This document shows positions 7,156 to 15,541 of a stretch of DNA of 20,393 nt, one piece after another. Under the pieces are notes generated by a model. That model was given only the letters and a program-made list of their open reading frames with translations, had not been told where the DNA came from and did not search any database. Numbering within the stretch: the stretch's first letter is position 1; the number at the start of each line of letters is the position of its first letter. Where the stretch lies: NCBI GenBank assembly GCA_007116195.1, contig SKIX01000109.1:1-20393 (forward strand). Direction: 5' to 3'. The position numbers and the translations under genes are program-made. This DNA is from Marinospirillum sp. (GTDB taxonomy: Bacteria > Pseudomonadota > Gammaproteobacteria > Pseudomonadales > Halomonadaceae).

Positions 7156-8028
7156 ATGCAACTGGTTATTATCAGCGGACGCTCAGGGTCAGGCAAAAGC
7201 GCCGCCCTGCATGCTTTAGAAGACCTTGGCTACTATGCCATCGATAACCTTCCAGCTGGTCTACTGATTCCACTAACTGAACAGGCTAGAGTGCAATCCA
7301 ACTTAAGCCGCGTCGCGGTGAGTATTGATGCACGCAACCTGTCGCAAGATCTTGATCACTTCCCCACAGTGATGCAAGAGCTAGCTGCAGAAGGTGTAGA
7401 AGTTAACGTGGTTTACCTTAATGCCAGCTCCAAAACCTTATTGGAACGTTTTTCAGCAACACGACGAAGACACCCTCTAACTCGTGAAGGACAACTATCA
7501 CTGAGTGAAGCCATTGATAAAGAGCAGTCATTGCTCGACCCTTTGGCCAACTTGGCACACTTAACACTGGATACCACTCGACTATCAGTACATGAACTGC
7601 GTTCAACGATTGCTAAAGAAGTTGCTAAAACCAACAATCAGCCTACAACTTTGATGTTTCAGTCTTTTGGTTTCAAAAAAGGACTGCCGTTAGATGCTGA
7701 CCTGGTCTTTGATGTGCGCTGTTTACCCAACCCTTATTGGGACCTGGAACTACGCTCTAAAACCGGCCAGGATGCAGCCGTGGTTAACTTCTTTGAGCAG
7801 CATCCACGTCCTGAAGAAATGTTCACTGATATTTGCCAGTTTGTTGAAAACTGGCTGCCCAAGTTTATTGAGTCTAACCGCAGCTATGTTGCGGTTTGTA
7901 TTGGCTGCACGGGTGGGCAGCACCGCTCGGTTTATCTGGCTGAAAAACTTGGGGCGTATTTTTGTCAGGTTCATTCTGACGTGCAGGTGCGTCACCGTGA
8001 GCTTCAGTTAACCAATCAGGTGAACTAG
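7156..8028 (+). CDS. rapZ: RapZ, nucleotide-binding RNase adapter / amino-sugar regulator
   Basis: In E. coli RapZ senses glucosamine-6-phosphate and delivers the sRNA GlmZ to RNase E, setting GlmS levels and so precursors for peptidoglycan and LPS. Here Walker A is GRSGSGKS (8-15), with LEDLGYYAIDNLP (21-33), SFGFKKGLP (170-178), VFDVRCLPNP (184-193) and the C-domain motif CIGCTGGQHRSV (248-259), all typical of the YvcJ/RapZ family. At 290 residues it is normal length. It has the strongest Shine-Dalgarno in the window, AAGGAGG at 7144-7150, 5 bases before the ATG. The C-terminus ends in TNQVN and lacks the Lys/Arg-rich tail of E. coli RapZ, so GlmY/GlmZ binding as in enterobacteria is doubtful. 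npr follows after 3 bases. Confidence 0.94.
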   Translation: MQLVIISGRSGSGKSAALHALEDLGYYAIDNLPAGLLIPLTEQARVQSNLSRVAVSIDARNLSQDLDHFPTVMQELAAEGVEVNVVYLNASSKTLLERFSATRRRHPLTREGQLSLSEAIDKEQSLLDPLANLAHLTLDTTRLSVHELRSTIAKEVAKTNNQPTTLMFQSFGFKKGLPLDADLVFDVRCLPNPYWDLELRSKTGQDAAVVNFFEQHPRPEEMFTDICQFVENWLPKFIESNRSYVAVCIGCTGGQHRSVYLAEKLGAYFCQVHSDVQVRHRELQLTNQVN

Positions 8029-8031
8029 GTC

Positions 8032-8301
8032 ATGCTGGAAAAACAAGTCACCTTAACCAATAAGAAAGGCCTGCATGCCCGCGCTGCCACCCGAGTTGTA
8101 CAGGTTAGTCAGGCTTACCAGGCTAAAATGGAGCTCTGCCTTGAAGATCGCTCAGCCAGTACACGCAACATTATGCAGTTGTTAATGCTCGCAGCCCCTT
8201 GCGGCACCCAGCTCACTCTTAAAGCAGAAGGTGAGGATGCCGACCAGGCCTTGGCTGCTCTCGATCAATTAATCCAGGCAAGATTTGATGAAGAAGACTA
8301 A
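8032..8301 (+). CDS. ptsO: NPr, phosphocarrier of the nitrogen PTS
   Basis: It is an HPr-like small protein carrying phosphate from PtsP (EI-Ntr) to PtsN. The 89-residue protein has the phosphorylated histidine H15 in NKKGLHARAATRVV. The second HPr landmark, around residue 46, reads RNIMQLLMLAA: Ser46, the kinase site of Gram-positive HPr, is replaced by Asn. The hydrophobic helix and short acidic end (RFDEED) are as in NPr. It begins 3 bases after rapZ, and its 3' end overlaps the next gene. The genes ptsN, rapZ and npr form a conserved block. Confidence 0.93.
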   Translation: MLEKQVTLTNKKGLHARAATRVVQVSQAYQAKMELCLEDRSASTRNIMQLLMLAAPCGTQLTLKAEGEDADQALAALDQLIQARFDEED

Positions 8302-8803
8302 ACCGGACGAGCTACTAGATCAGGAAGCAGGGCCCAGCAAGAGCGAATTAAAGCGCCAGATGCTCGAACTACAAGAGCTGGGAAAAAAGATTTTAGCTTT
8401 AAACAACAAGCAGCGCGCCAGTCTACCGCTAACTGAAGAACTCCAGGCCGCCTTGGTAGAACATGACCGTATTAAATCTCACGAAGCTCGTCGACGCCAG
8501 TTGCAGCGGATCGGAAAGCTCATGCGCTCTGCAGATGCACCGGCCATTCAACAGGCAGTCGACCTTTTTGATGCCAGTTCCGATGCCTATGCTCAGCACT
8601 TTCAACAACTTGAACACTGGCGTGAGCGCCTGCTTGACGAAGAGGCTGCTTTAGCAGAGTTTATAAATGCTTATCCAGAGTGCGAAGTACAAAAACTCCG
8701 TCAACTGATTCGTAACGCCCGTAAAGAGCGCGACCAGAATAAGCCACCTGCCAGCTCTCGCAAGTTGTTTCGCTACCTGCGTGAATTGGCTGAAACCCAG
8801 TAA
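8288..8803 (+). CDS. darP: DarP (YjgA), 50S ribosome assembly protein
   Basis: It belongs to the DUF615 family; E. coli YjgA/DarP associates with late pre-50S particles. The highly charged, alpha-helical protein has the family landmarks SKSELKRQMLELQELGKKI, the HEARRRQLQRIGKLMR stretch, and the end LRQLIRNARKERDQNKPPAS then FRYLRELAE, matching E. coli YjgA closely. I chose the ATG at 8288 (171 residues); a TTG one codon upstream is possible. It overlaps the npr 3' end by 14 bases, so it has joined the ptsN-rapZ-npr run. As I recall, in Pseudomonas it lies several genes further on, between pmbA and tldD. Its stop touches the stop of the convergent yhdP with no spacing. Confidence 0.94.
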   Translation: MKKTKPDELLDQEAGPSKSELKRQMLELQELGKKILALNNKQRASLPLTEELQAALVEHDRIKSHEARRRQLQRIGKLMRSADAPAIQQAVDLFDASSDAYAQHFQQLEHWRERLLDEEAALAEFINAYPECEVQKLRQLIRNARKERDQNKPPASSRKLFRYLRELAETQ

Positions 8804-11800
8804 TTAGCGCAACTTCTGTAAACGCAGCTGGGGCTGATTAATCGGCCCCTCAACTCGGTAGATCGCTTCTCGTCGCGTATCAACAAACAGCCCTAGCGTT
8901 TGCTGCCCCAACCAGATGGCTAAACCTAACTGGGGGCCACCTAAAACAACCGCGGCTAAAGGCAAAGTCTGCCCCACCGGCAAAGTGACCCTCAGCTCTT
9001 GATTCAGCGTTTCATCTAGCAAATCAATTTCACCACTCAGTTTTAAGCGGGTGGCTGAACTCTGCATTAGGCTCGGCTGGCGAGTATAAAGGTAACCCTG
9101 ATCCAGTTTATAGGCTCCCTGTAAACGATCAAAGCTGATACCTTCAGCGGTCAAGTCAGAAAAGTCTAGACGCAAACGCCTGACCAGTTGGTCGATATTC
9201 AATAGCCCAAAAAATCGACTGGCTCCTAAAGCGGTACCCTCCGTTTCAGGAAAATAACCACGTCCAAATTTTATATCCAGCTCACCCTGGGCATCGGCTA
9301 AAAAGAAGCCTGCAGGAGAACCTGGCCACTCTAAAAAACCTGTAAAATGATGTTGCTCACTGACTAAGGGCGAACGACTACCCGGTAGCAGGCTGCGCAG
9401 AGCCGCAGCTGGATCACCACCCGTTAACTGCCAATCCAACCAGGTCGTGGACTCAGGCAGCAAATGCCAAGCCAGGGTTGCATCGAGTTGGCTAGCTTCT
9501 AGTCTGCCCTGAACATCCTGCAAGGTCACCCTTTGTGGGCTCGTTAATAAGCGTCCCTGCCATTGCCCCCAAAAAGCCGCTCCTCGCTCTAAGCGTTCGA
9601 GAGTCCAATCAATATCAGGCCAGCTACCAGGACGCCAAGTCTGCCAAGGGTCTGGAGTCCGTGAAGCCAACCTTACCTCGCGGCTCAACTTGGGCCTGCT
9701 TGGCAGTATAGCTTCTGAAGCTTTTGACTCAGGCAAACGCACTCTTTGCATTGCTAAGCGCCAAGGCTGTTCAGCTTCTGAAAAAATCCTAAGCTCTCCA
9801 ATTAAGGGCTCTGAGATCAAAGAAGCGGTCAGTCCATCCTTCTCCGGCTCTAACCGAACAGCCGTCAGACCCTGCTGATAATCGCCCCAAACCACTTCTT
9901 GAGAGCGCACCAGAATCTCTGGCAACCAATTGATCCAGCTCATCTCCTTAGCAGCACCGCTGGAGTTTGGGTTAGGTGAAACCGTTTCCGTCATATAGCT
10001 GGCCTGAAACCAGTCTAAAAGCTGAGTAACATCAAGCCGGTAGAGGTCAGCTGTGACTTTTAATCCGCTGCGTCCAGGAAGCTGCGCTCTGGCTTGCTGA
10101 CGATCAGCTAAAGCCAAACCAACTCCTTGCTCAGGTTCAGATAACTTAAGCGTTAAATGCAGCTGCTCACCCAGATGCAGATCTAAGGGCAACTCGGGGT
10201 CAGGCAAAGCCAGCTCAAACTGTAAAGCCAGAGGCTCGGTCTCAGTTTTAGAGAAGGGTTCCGGAAGTGCCCAAGTCAGCCCTATTAAGTCTGAATATAA
10301 CTCCAAGCTGGCTAGCGGATTCAGTGGCAACTGCCCGGTTATTTGAGTGACTCCCTCAGCCCAGGGTAAAGGGGGCCAGTCGAGCCAAGTCAATAAGTCA
10401 GCAAGGTCGAGATCTCCGGTAAAGCTCAAGAGGTTTTCAGGGCCTGTAATCTTGGCTGTGAAGGGTTGCTGCCAAAGACGACCAACTAACTGGGAAGCCG
10501 ACAAGCCCTCGCTTAGATCGAAAGTCAGATCACCTGTAACAGCCTGCAATTGCATATCAAGGGTAGAAAGGTCAAGTACCCCCTCCTCGATATCCAGGCT
10601 TACTTTCAGCTGCAAGTCATCTTCGCTGCTATAAAAAGGCAGGTGTAAATTCAGTTTACCCTGACCCTGGCCCTGATAGCCCCATAGCTGCAAAGTCTCT
10701 GGCAGCCATTCTTGCAAGGGGCTGTTACTGATTAACTCAGAAAAAACATTCAGATCTGAGCTAAAGTCACCTCGCAGTTCGAGTAGTTGACCCTTTGCAC
10801 CTGGCAGAGTCGCAAAATCAACCTGCTGCAAATCAGCATCCAGCAAACGCCCTTCATGTACCTGACCACTAACCCAACCTTGATCAACTCTAACCCAGCC
10901 CTTGAGTGCCTCAGCACTTGGCCAGGCTGAGTCAAATTGCATTTGGGCCGCATCGACATCCAGCTGCAATTGAAAGCTAGCTGCTTGCTCCGCTTCAACC
11001 GACCCCGCATAAATAAACCCACCTTTGGAAATCTCGCCCTCTAGTAGAGCCAACTGCAACCAATTCCAGACCTCTTCTGGCAAGAGGTGGCTAGGTACAA
11101 GTTGCTGATAAGCTTGAACTTGCGTAGGTAGCAGCCCCAGATTTAAATAAAAACGACGATCCTGGGGCTGTAACTGGAGACTAAATTCTCCGGTCACTCG
11201 GCTACTGCCCTGTTGATCTGGCCAGGGCAGGTCAACACTTAGTTTGTCTCCATCAACCCAAATAGATTCTTCCTGCAGTAGCCAGCTTACTTCACCACGG
11301 GCTGCTGCTAAGGTAAAAGGTTGTAGATACAGCTGAGGAAAAAACACCTCCAAGGGCTGGTCATCAAAAATCACTCGCCCGCTTTCTTGGTCCACCTGCA
11401 GCCACGCATCCAGACCATGAATAGCAGGAGCCCCTTGCCAGGCTTCAACACTAACCCCGTTAAGCTGGCTAAGCAGCTCCCAGGGCTTACCTTTTGCCCA
11501 AGTCCAGGCAAGCTGCTGCAACTCCCCTTGCGGCTGTAGATCCCTGAGCAGTTGCTCTACCCACTTGGGCAAAGAAACCTCTGCAAGCAGCAATTTTTGC
11601 ATCTGTGCTAACTGCATTGACTCAATCAATAGCTGATTTTGAGTTGCAACCTGTGACCAGCGGCCCTGAATAGCATCCAGTTGCATTCCCTTCCAAACCA
11701 GGCCCTGGCCAGAAAAGTCGATTTTTAAATCCTTGGGGTGCCAGTTAAGAGTCGCTGCAAGTGCCTCTAATTCCAGTTCACTTGTGCCCAAATAGAGCTG

Positions 11801-12697
11801 ACTAGCCGGTAAAGCCAAATGCGCTTGAACCTGCCCTGAGCGTGAGCTTAACCAGGCCTGCAATGCCAAACGACCACTGGGCAAGCCCAGCTGCTCTTGC
11901 CAAGCTTGGGGCCAGAAAGCTTCCAAGGATTCCAAGTCCAGATCTGAAAAATCAAACCAGGCCTCTACCTGCTGATCCTGCAGGTTGACGTCATCACCAT
12001 AGAGGGTCACCAGTAACCTTGAACGAGCCTCGCCTTCACTTAAAGCCAGTTGAATATCTAGCTGTCGTCCGGCCTGCCAGCGTCTGTAGGTTGCTTTTTC
12101 AGCAGTCACTGTAAAAGCAGGTGCCTGCTTCGGCTGCAGATGCAACTGTAAGCCAGAAAAGTCCAGCTCACCTTGCACGAGCAGGGATTCAATTTTTTTT
12201 ATCCTAGCAGCTAACCACTGCTCTAAGCCGGCCCCTTCAGCCTGCTGCGCTGGGGAACTAGGTGAGGCTAACCTGGGCCAGTCACGCAGCTGCCAACCCT
12301 GATCAGTTTCTTCCAACCAGAGGCTCAAACCTTGCAAATTGGCTTCAGCGAGACGCACTTGTCCGGTAAAAAGACTCCGCCAAGTATTCAACTCTAACTC
12401 AACAGCTTCCAGCTCTAAAAAGGGCTGACTACCCGCTGCTAAGGTTAAGCCTTGAATTTTTAGGCGAGGGTCTAAACGATACAGGGATGCACCCAAGTGC
12501 TCACTAGTGACTTGAAAAGGAAAATAGCGATGGAGTTGATCTTCAATAACTGGACGCACTCGGTCCAAATGAGGCATAAAAAAACGCAGTAGCACCACCA
12601 GCAAAGCGGTCACAACCAGCAGGATCAGCAACGACCAGAGTGGCAGCTGAAGAAGGTAACCTCGCCAAGCCTTGGGAGATGAAGTCTCAGTCGCCAT
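8804..12697 (-). CDS. yhdP: YhdP, AsmA-like phospholipid transport protein
   Basis: It is a very large (1297-residue) inner-membrane-anchored periplasmic protein. In E. coli, YhdP, TamB and YdbH form a redundant trio thought to bridge the periplasm and carry phospholipids to the outer membrane. An N-terminal transmembrane helix lies at about 15-40, followed by FPFQVTSEHLGASLYRLDPR, typical of the DUF3971/AsmA-like family, and a long series of beta-rich repeats. The C-terminal part shows RFFGLLNIDQLVRRLRLDFS, the GISFDRLQGAY segment, and an ending with VLGGPQLGLAIWL and EGPINQPQ, as in other YhdP proteins. The start is 2 bases after the rng stop, so it is the last gene of the mre-rng-yhdP unit. 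No terminator was found at its 3' end. Confidence 0.93.
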   Translation of the reverse strand: MATETSSPKAWRGYLLQLPLWSLLILLVVTALLVVLLRFFMPHLDRVRPVIEDQLHRYFPFQVTSEHLGASLYRLDPRLKIQGLTLAAGSQPFLELEAVELELNTWRSLFTGQVRLAEANLQGLSLWLEETDQGWQLRDWPRLASPSSPAQQAEGAGLEQWLAARIKKIESLLVQGELDFSGLQLHLQPKQAPAFTVTAEKATYRRWQAGRQLDIQLALSEGEARSRLLVTLYGDDVNLQDQQVEAWFDFSDLDLESLEAFWPQAWQEQLGLPSGRLALQAWLSSRSGQVQAHLALPASQLYLGTSELELEALAATLNWHPKDLKIDFSGQGLVWKGMQLDAIQGRWSQVATQNQLLIESMQLAQMQKLLLAEVSLPKWVEQLLRDLQPQGELQQLAWTWAKGKPWELLSQLNGVSVEAWQGAPAIHGLDAWLQVDQESGRVIFDDQPLEVFFPQLYLQPFTLAAARGEVSWLLQEESIWVDGDKLSVDLPWPDQQGSSRVTGEFSLQLQPQDRRFYLNLGLLPTQVQAYQQLVPSHLLPEEVWNWLQLALLEGEISKGGFIYAGSVEAEQAASFQLQLDVDAAQMQFDSAWPSAEALKGWVRVDQGWVSGQVHEGRLLDADLQQVDFATLPGAKGQLLELRGDFSSDLNVFSELISNSPLQEWLPETLQLWGYQGQGQGKLNLHLPFYSSEDDLQLKVSLDIEEGVLDLSTLDMQLQAVTGDLTFDLSEGLSASQLVGRLWQQPFTAKITGPENLLSFTGDLDLADLLTWLDWPPLPWAEGVTQITGQLPLNPLASLELYSDLIGLTWALPEPFSKTETEPLALQFELALPDPELPLDLHLGEQLHLTLKLSEPEQGVGLALADRQQARAQLPGRSGLKVTADLYRLDVTQLLDWFQASYMTETVSPNPNSSGAAKEMSWINWLPEILVRSQEVVWGDYQQGLTAVRLEPEKDGLTASLISEPLIGELRIFSEAEQPWRLAMQRVRLPESKASEAILPSRPKLSREVRLASRTPDPWQTWRPGSWPDIDWTLERLERGAAFWGQWQGRLLTSPQRVTLQDVQGRLEASQLDATLAWHLLPESTTWLDWQLTGGDPAAALRSLLPGSRSPLVSEQHHFTGFLEWPGSPAGFFLADAQGELDIKFGRGYFPETEGTALGASRFFGLLNIDQLVRRLRLDFSDLTAEGISFDRLQGAYKLDQGYLYTRQPSLMQSSATRLKLSGEIDLLDETLNQELRVTLPVGQTLPLAAVVLGGPQLGLAIWLGQQTLGLFVDTRREAIYRVEGPINQPQLRLQKLR

Positions 12698-12699
12698 CT

Positions 12700-14163
12700 T
12701 TACTGCAAGACAATATCAAATTGCTCTTGTGAATAGAGAGTTTCGACTTGAAAACGTATTGTTTTGCCAATAAAAGCCTCTAAATCAGCGACGGCTGCAG
12801 ACTCTTCATCAAGAAAGCGGTCAACGACAGCCTGCCCCGCCATCACTAAATAAGCCCCGCCACCAAAAGCTCGATCCATACGCAACAGGTCACGCAGAAT
12901 TTCATAGCCAACTGACTCGGCCGTTTTTAAAGAACCGCGCCCTTGGCAGAGGTGACAGGGTTCACAAAGAATTTGCTCTAAGCTTTCACGGGTGCGCTTG
13001 CGGGTCATTTGTACCAAACCCAGCTCCGTCACTCCAGTCAGCTTGGTTTTCGCATGGTCTTTTTCAAGGTTCTTTTCCAGCAGGCGCAACACTTGGCGCT
13101 GATGCTCAGCATCATCCATATCAATGAAATCAATAATAATAATGCCACCTAGATTCCTGAGTCTTAGCTGACGCACTATGGCAGCTGCAGCTTCCAGGTT
13201 GGTTTTAAAAATCGTTTCTTCCAGGTTACGATGCCCAACAAAGCCCCCGGTATTCACATCAATCGTGGTCATGGCTTCAGTCTGATCGATCACCAGATAG
13301 CCACCACTTTTCAGCTGAACTTTGCGCATTAAGGCCTTCTGCACCTCATCTTCAACACTGTACAAATCAAAGATGGGGCGTTCACCTGGATAATACTCCA
13401 AGCGGTCATTAAGCTGGGGCACAAACTCCTGAACGAACTCTTGGAGTTTGTGAAAGTTTTCCCGCGAGTCTATGCGTATTTTCTCTATTTCAGGCCGTAC
13501 AAAGTCACGCATTGAGCGCATAAACAAGGGCAAGTCTTCGTATACACAAGCTATTTGATTATCACGCTGAATTCGTCGCTCAACGGCCTGCCAAACGCGA
13601 TGTAAAAACTGTATATCAGCCAGTATTTCATCACTACCAACACCTTCAGCAGCCGTGCGCAGAATAAAACCACCCGTTTCTTGTTCAGGTAAATCCGCCA
13701 AGCCCTGTTCTATCAGCTCTTTCAAACGCTGACGCTCCGCTTCCTGCTCTATACGCTGCGACACACCCACATGAGAAGTCTGGGGCATGTAAACCAAATA
13801 ACGTGAAGGAATCGATAAATGGGTTGTCAGTCTGGCTCCTTTGGTACCTATAGGATCTTTTGTAACCTGTACAACGAGATACTGGCCTTCATGTAATAAC
13901 TGACTAATACTGGCTGCGTCCTGGTGGTCTGTATCTGGGCGCACAACTTCAGCAACGTGAATAAACGCTGCTCGCTCCAAGCCAATATCAACAAATGCAG
14001 CCTGCATACCCGGCAAAACACGTACCACCTTGCCCTTATAAATATTACCGACAATACCACGGCGGCGACTGCGCTCAATATAAACTTCTTGTAAAACCCC
14101 GTTTTCAACTAAAGCAACACGGGTTTCCATTGGAGTCAGGTTAATTAATATTTCTTCACTCAT
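12700..14163 (-). CDS. rng: RNase G (CafA)
   Basis: It is a single-strand endoribonuclease of the RNase E/G family that matures the 16S rRNA 5' end and degrades some mRNAs. The 487-residue protein begins with an S1-like domain interrupted as in the family (RRGIVGNIYKGKVVRVLPGM at 34-53, QAAFVDIGLERAAFIHVAEV at 54-73), followed by the 5' sensor region (GARLTTHLS, FILRTAAEG). The catalytic Mg2+ aspartates are D302 in TIDVNTG and D345 in IIIIDFIDMD. The Zn-link lies in CEPCHLCQGRG (Cys400, 403, 406). There is no C-terminal scaffold as in RNase E. It is 25 bases downstream of mreD with an AAAGG Shine-Dalgarno. The maf gene that often separates mreD and rng is missing. Confidence 0.96.
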   Translation of the reverse strand: MSEEILINLTPMETRVALVENGVLQEVYIERSRRRGIVGNIYKGKVVRVLPGMQAAFVDIGLERAAFIHVAEVVRPDTDHQDAASISQLLHEGQYLVVQVTKDPIGTKGARLTTHLSIPSRYLVYMPQTSHVGVSQRIEQEAERQRLKELIEQGLADLPEQETGGFILRTAAEGVGSDEILADIQFLHRVWQAVERRIQRDNQIACVYEDLPLFMRSMRDFVRPEIEKIRIDSRENFHKLQEFVQEFVPQLNDRLEYYPGERPIFDLYSVEDEVQKALMRKVQLKSGGYLVIDQTEAMTTIDVNTGGFVGHRNLEETIFKTNLEAAAAIVRQLRLRNLGGIIIIDFIDMDDAEHQRQVLRLLEKNLEKDHAKTKLTGVTELGLVQMTRKRTRESLEQILCEPCHLCQGRGSLKTAESVGYEILRDLLRMDRAFGGGAYLVMAGQAVVDRFLDEESAAVADLEAFIGKTIRFQVETLYSQEQFDIVLQ

Positions 14164-14188
14164 AGTCTGGCCTTTACTCTTAGCAGCC

Positions 14189-14677
14189 TTAATTAACTGC
14201 GAAGCGCCGCTTTAATCCTAGTAACAAAGTATGTATCCAAGCCCATAGCAGGCCAGACACTAAAGCCGGAAGCAGTAGGAAGCCTAGGGTTGACATGGCA
14301 CCGAAAACACCCTGAATCCATTGAAAGACCAACTGACTAATACCAACTAGAAAAAAGACCAATAGCGACTGCTTCAACATGGAATACATGCGGATGCGTT
14401 GATAAAAGCGATTACATAAAAAACCTAGCAAGGCCATTACCAAAGCGTTATGACCCAGCAGCGTTCCTTCAATTAAATCCAGTAATAAGCCCCAAAAAAA
14501 ACCATGCAGACTACCAACCCGCTGCGGTAAGGTTAATGCCCAGAAAATCAAAACCAGGCTTAACCACTCTGGCCGCCAGTAAAGAACAACATCGGGCATA
14601 GGCAAGGCCTGCAAATACAGGGCTAGTAAAAAGGTTGACTGTACCAGCCATAATCCGCGAAACGGCTTAGTTGCCAT
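14189..14677 (-). CDS. mreD: MreD, rod-shape membrane protein
   Basis: It is an integral membrane partner of MreC in the elongasome. The 162-residue, strongly hydrophobic protein has about six membrane segments (roughly 8-26, 37-50, 54-72, 78-90, 100-122, 133-155). Family features are WRPEWLSLVLIFWALTLPQR (34-53) and the HGFFWGLLLDLIEGTLLGHN pattern (58-77). Its ATG overlaps the end of mreC by 11 bases. It ends 25 bases before rng. Confidence 0.94.
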   Translation of the reverse strand: MATKPFRGLWLVQSTFLLALYLQALPMPDVVLYWRPEWLSLVLIFWALTLPQRVGSLHGFFWGLLLDLIEGTLLGHNALVMALLGFLCNRFYQRIRMYSMLKQSLLVFFLVGISQLVFQWIQGVFGAMSTLGFLLLPALVSGLLWAWIHTLLLGLKRRFAVN

Positions 14678-15518
14678 CTTTTTCTCCAGCTTGCAGGCTG
14701 TTTAACATTTGTTGATAAAGCAACAAGAGAACGTAACGGCTGCGATCAAGTTGAGCTAAAGGCTGGGCTTGAACATCCATAAAAGGCTCACCTCGCTGAT
14801 GGCTGATCGACTCAATACGCGCCACAGGGTAACCAAAAGGAAAACGTCCACCCAAGCCAGAAGTAATTAACAGGTCGCCCTCGCGTATATCTGCCGTTTC
14901 AGGCACATGGTCTAGATGGAGCAAATTTGCCCGCCCGCTGCCCTGGGCAATAAAGCGCAAACCATTGCGGTTAACCTGCACAGGAAGAGCATGATTGGTG
15001 TCTGAAATAAGCAACAGTCGGCTGGTGTAAGGGCTAACTGAAACCAACTGCCCCATGACACCGGAAGCATCCACTACCGGCATACCGATATAGGCACCAT
15101 CTTGACGACCGCGGTTAATCACTACTTGCTGAGAAAAAGGATCATAATTAACCCCGATCAACTCGCCCGTTAAATAATCAATATCCAAGCGCTCACTGGC
15201 ATTAAGCAGTTCACGCAAGCGCACGTTTTCAGCCACCACAGCCGACATGGTTTGACTTCGCTCAGCTAACACCAAGGCCTGGGCTTTAAGCTCACGGTTC
15301 TCTTCCAACAGCAGGTTACGATTAGCCAAACTATCTGCAGCCCAACCCCAACTACGACCGGGAATATCCGCAGCCCACTGAATCGGGGTAACAAGCAAAG
15401 CAAACCAGGAACGAGCAAAGGCCACTTCAGAGAAGCGGTGCTCGGCTGTCATGAGCAGAATACTCAACACCAAGGCCACCAGGAAGCGGTGCTCCAGCAA
15501 AGGGCCCTTAGCAAACAA
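14667..15518 (-). CDS. mreC: MreC, cell-shape protein; non-standard start
   Basis: It is a bitopic inner-membrane protein whose periplasmic part activates PBP2/RodA. It has one transmembrane helix (about 12-24), a coiled coil (about 64-108, ENRELKAQALVLAERSQ and VAENVRLRELLNASERL) and the double beta-barrel domain with VINRGRQDGAYIGMPVVDAS, LLISDTNHALPVQVNRN and DLLITSGLGGRFPFGYPVAR. The C-terminus is short, with no proline-rich tail. No ATG or GTG exists between the in-frame stop at 15540-15542 and the membrane helix. The coordinates use the TTG at 15518. An ATC three codons upstream (15527-15525) lies 8 bases from AAGAGG and would give MIKQLFAKGP, closer to Pseudomonas MreC (MIKPLFAKGP, from memory). 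It is separated from mreB by a hairpin and overlaps mreD. Confidence 0.92.
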   Translation of the reverse strand: MFAKGPLLEHRFLVALVLSILLMTAEHRFSEVAFARSWFALLVTPIQWAADIPGRSWGWAADSLANRNLLLEENRELKAQALVLAERSQTMSAVVAENVRLRELLNASERLDIDYLTGELIGVNYDPFSQQVVINRGRQDGAYIGMPVVDASGVMGQLVSVSPYTSRLLLISDTNHALPVQVNRNGLRFIAQGSGRANLLHLDHVPETADIREGDLLITSGLGGRFPFGYPVARIESISHQRGEPFMDVQAQPLAQLDRSRYVLLLLYQQMLNSLQAGEKDGN

Positions 15519-15535
15519 CTGCTTGATGGCGATTA

Positions 15536-15541
15536 CCTCTT
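15536..15541 (-). promoter_or_regulatory. mreC Shine-Dalgarno that favours an ATC start
   Basis: AAGAGG on the minus strand is 8 bases from ATC (15527-15525) and 17 bases from the TTG at 15518. Spacing alone supports the ATC as the initiation codon. The Shine-Dalgarno overlaps the in-frame TAA (15542-15540), so no upstream extension is possible. Confidence 0.5.

Noticed and set aside
7551..7570. TGGCACACTT inside rapZ as a second sigma-54 site
   Set aside because: No TTGC follows at the required position; it is coding sequence.
8830..8849. Near-perfect 20-base palindrome GGGGCTGATT/AATCGGCCCC inside the yhdP 3' end, considered as a terminator or operator
   Set aside because: It encodes the conserved GPINQPQ ending of YhdP and has no U-tract on either side, so protein coding explains it.
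10347..10634. Plus-strand open frame opposite yhdP (95 codons)
   Set aside because: Ser/Arg-rich composition typical of an antisense frame; no start signal.
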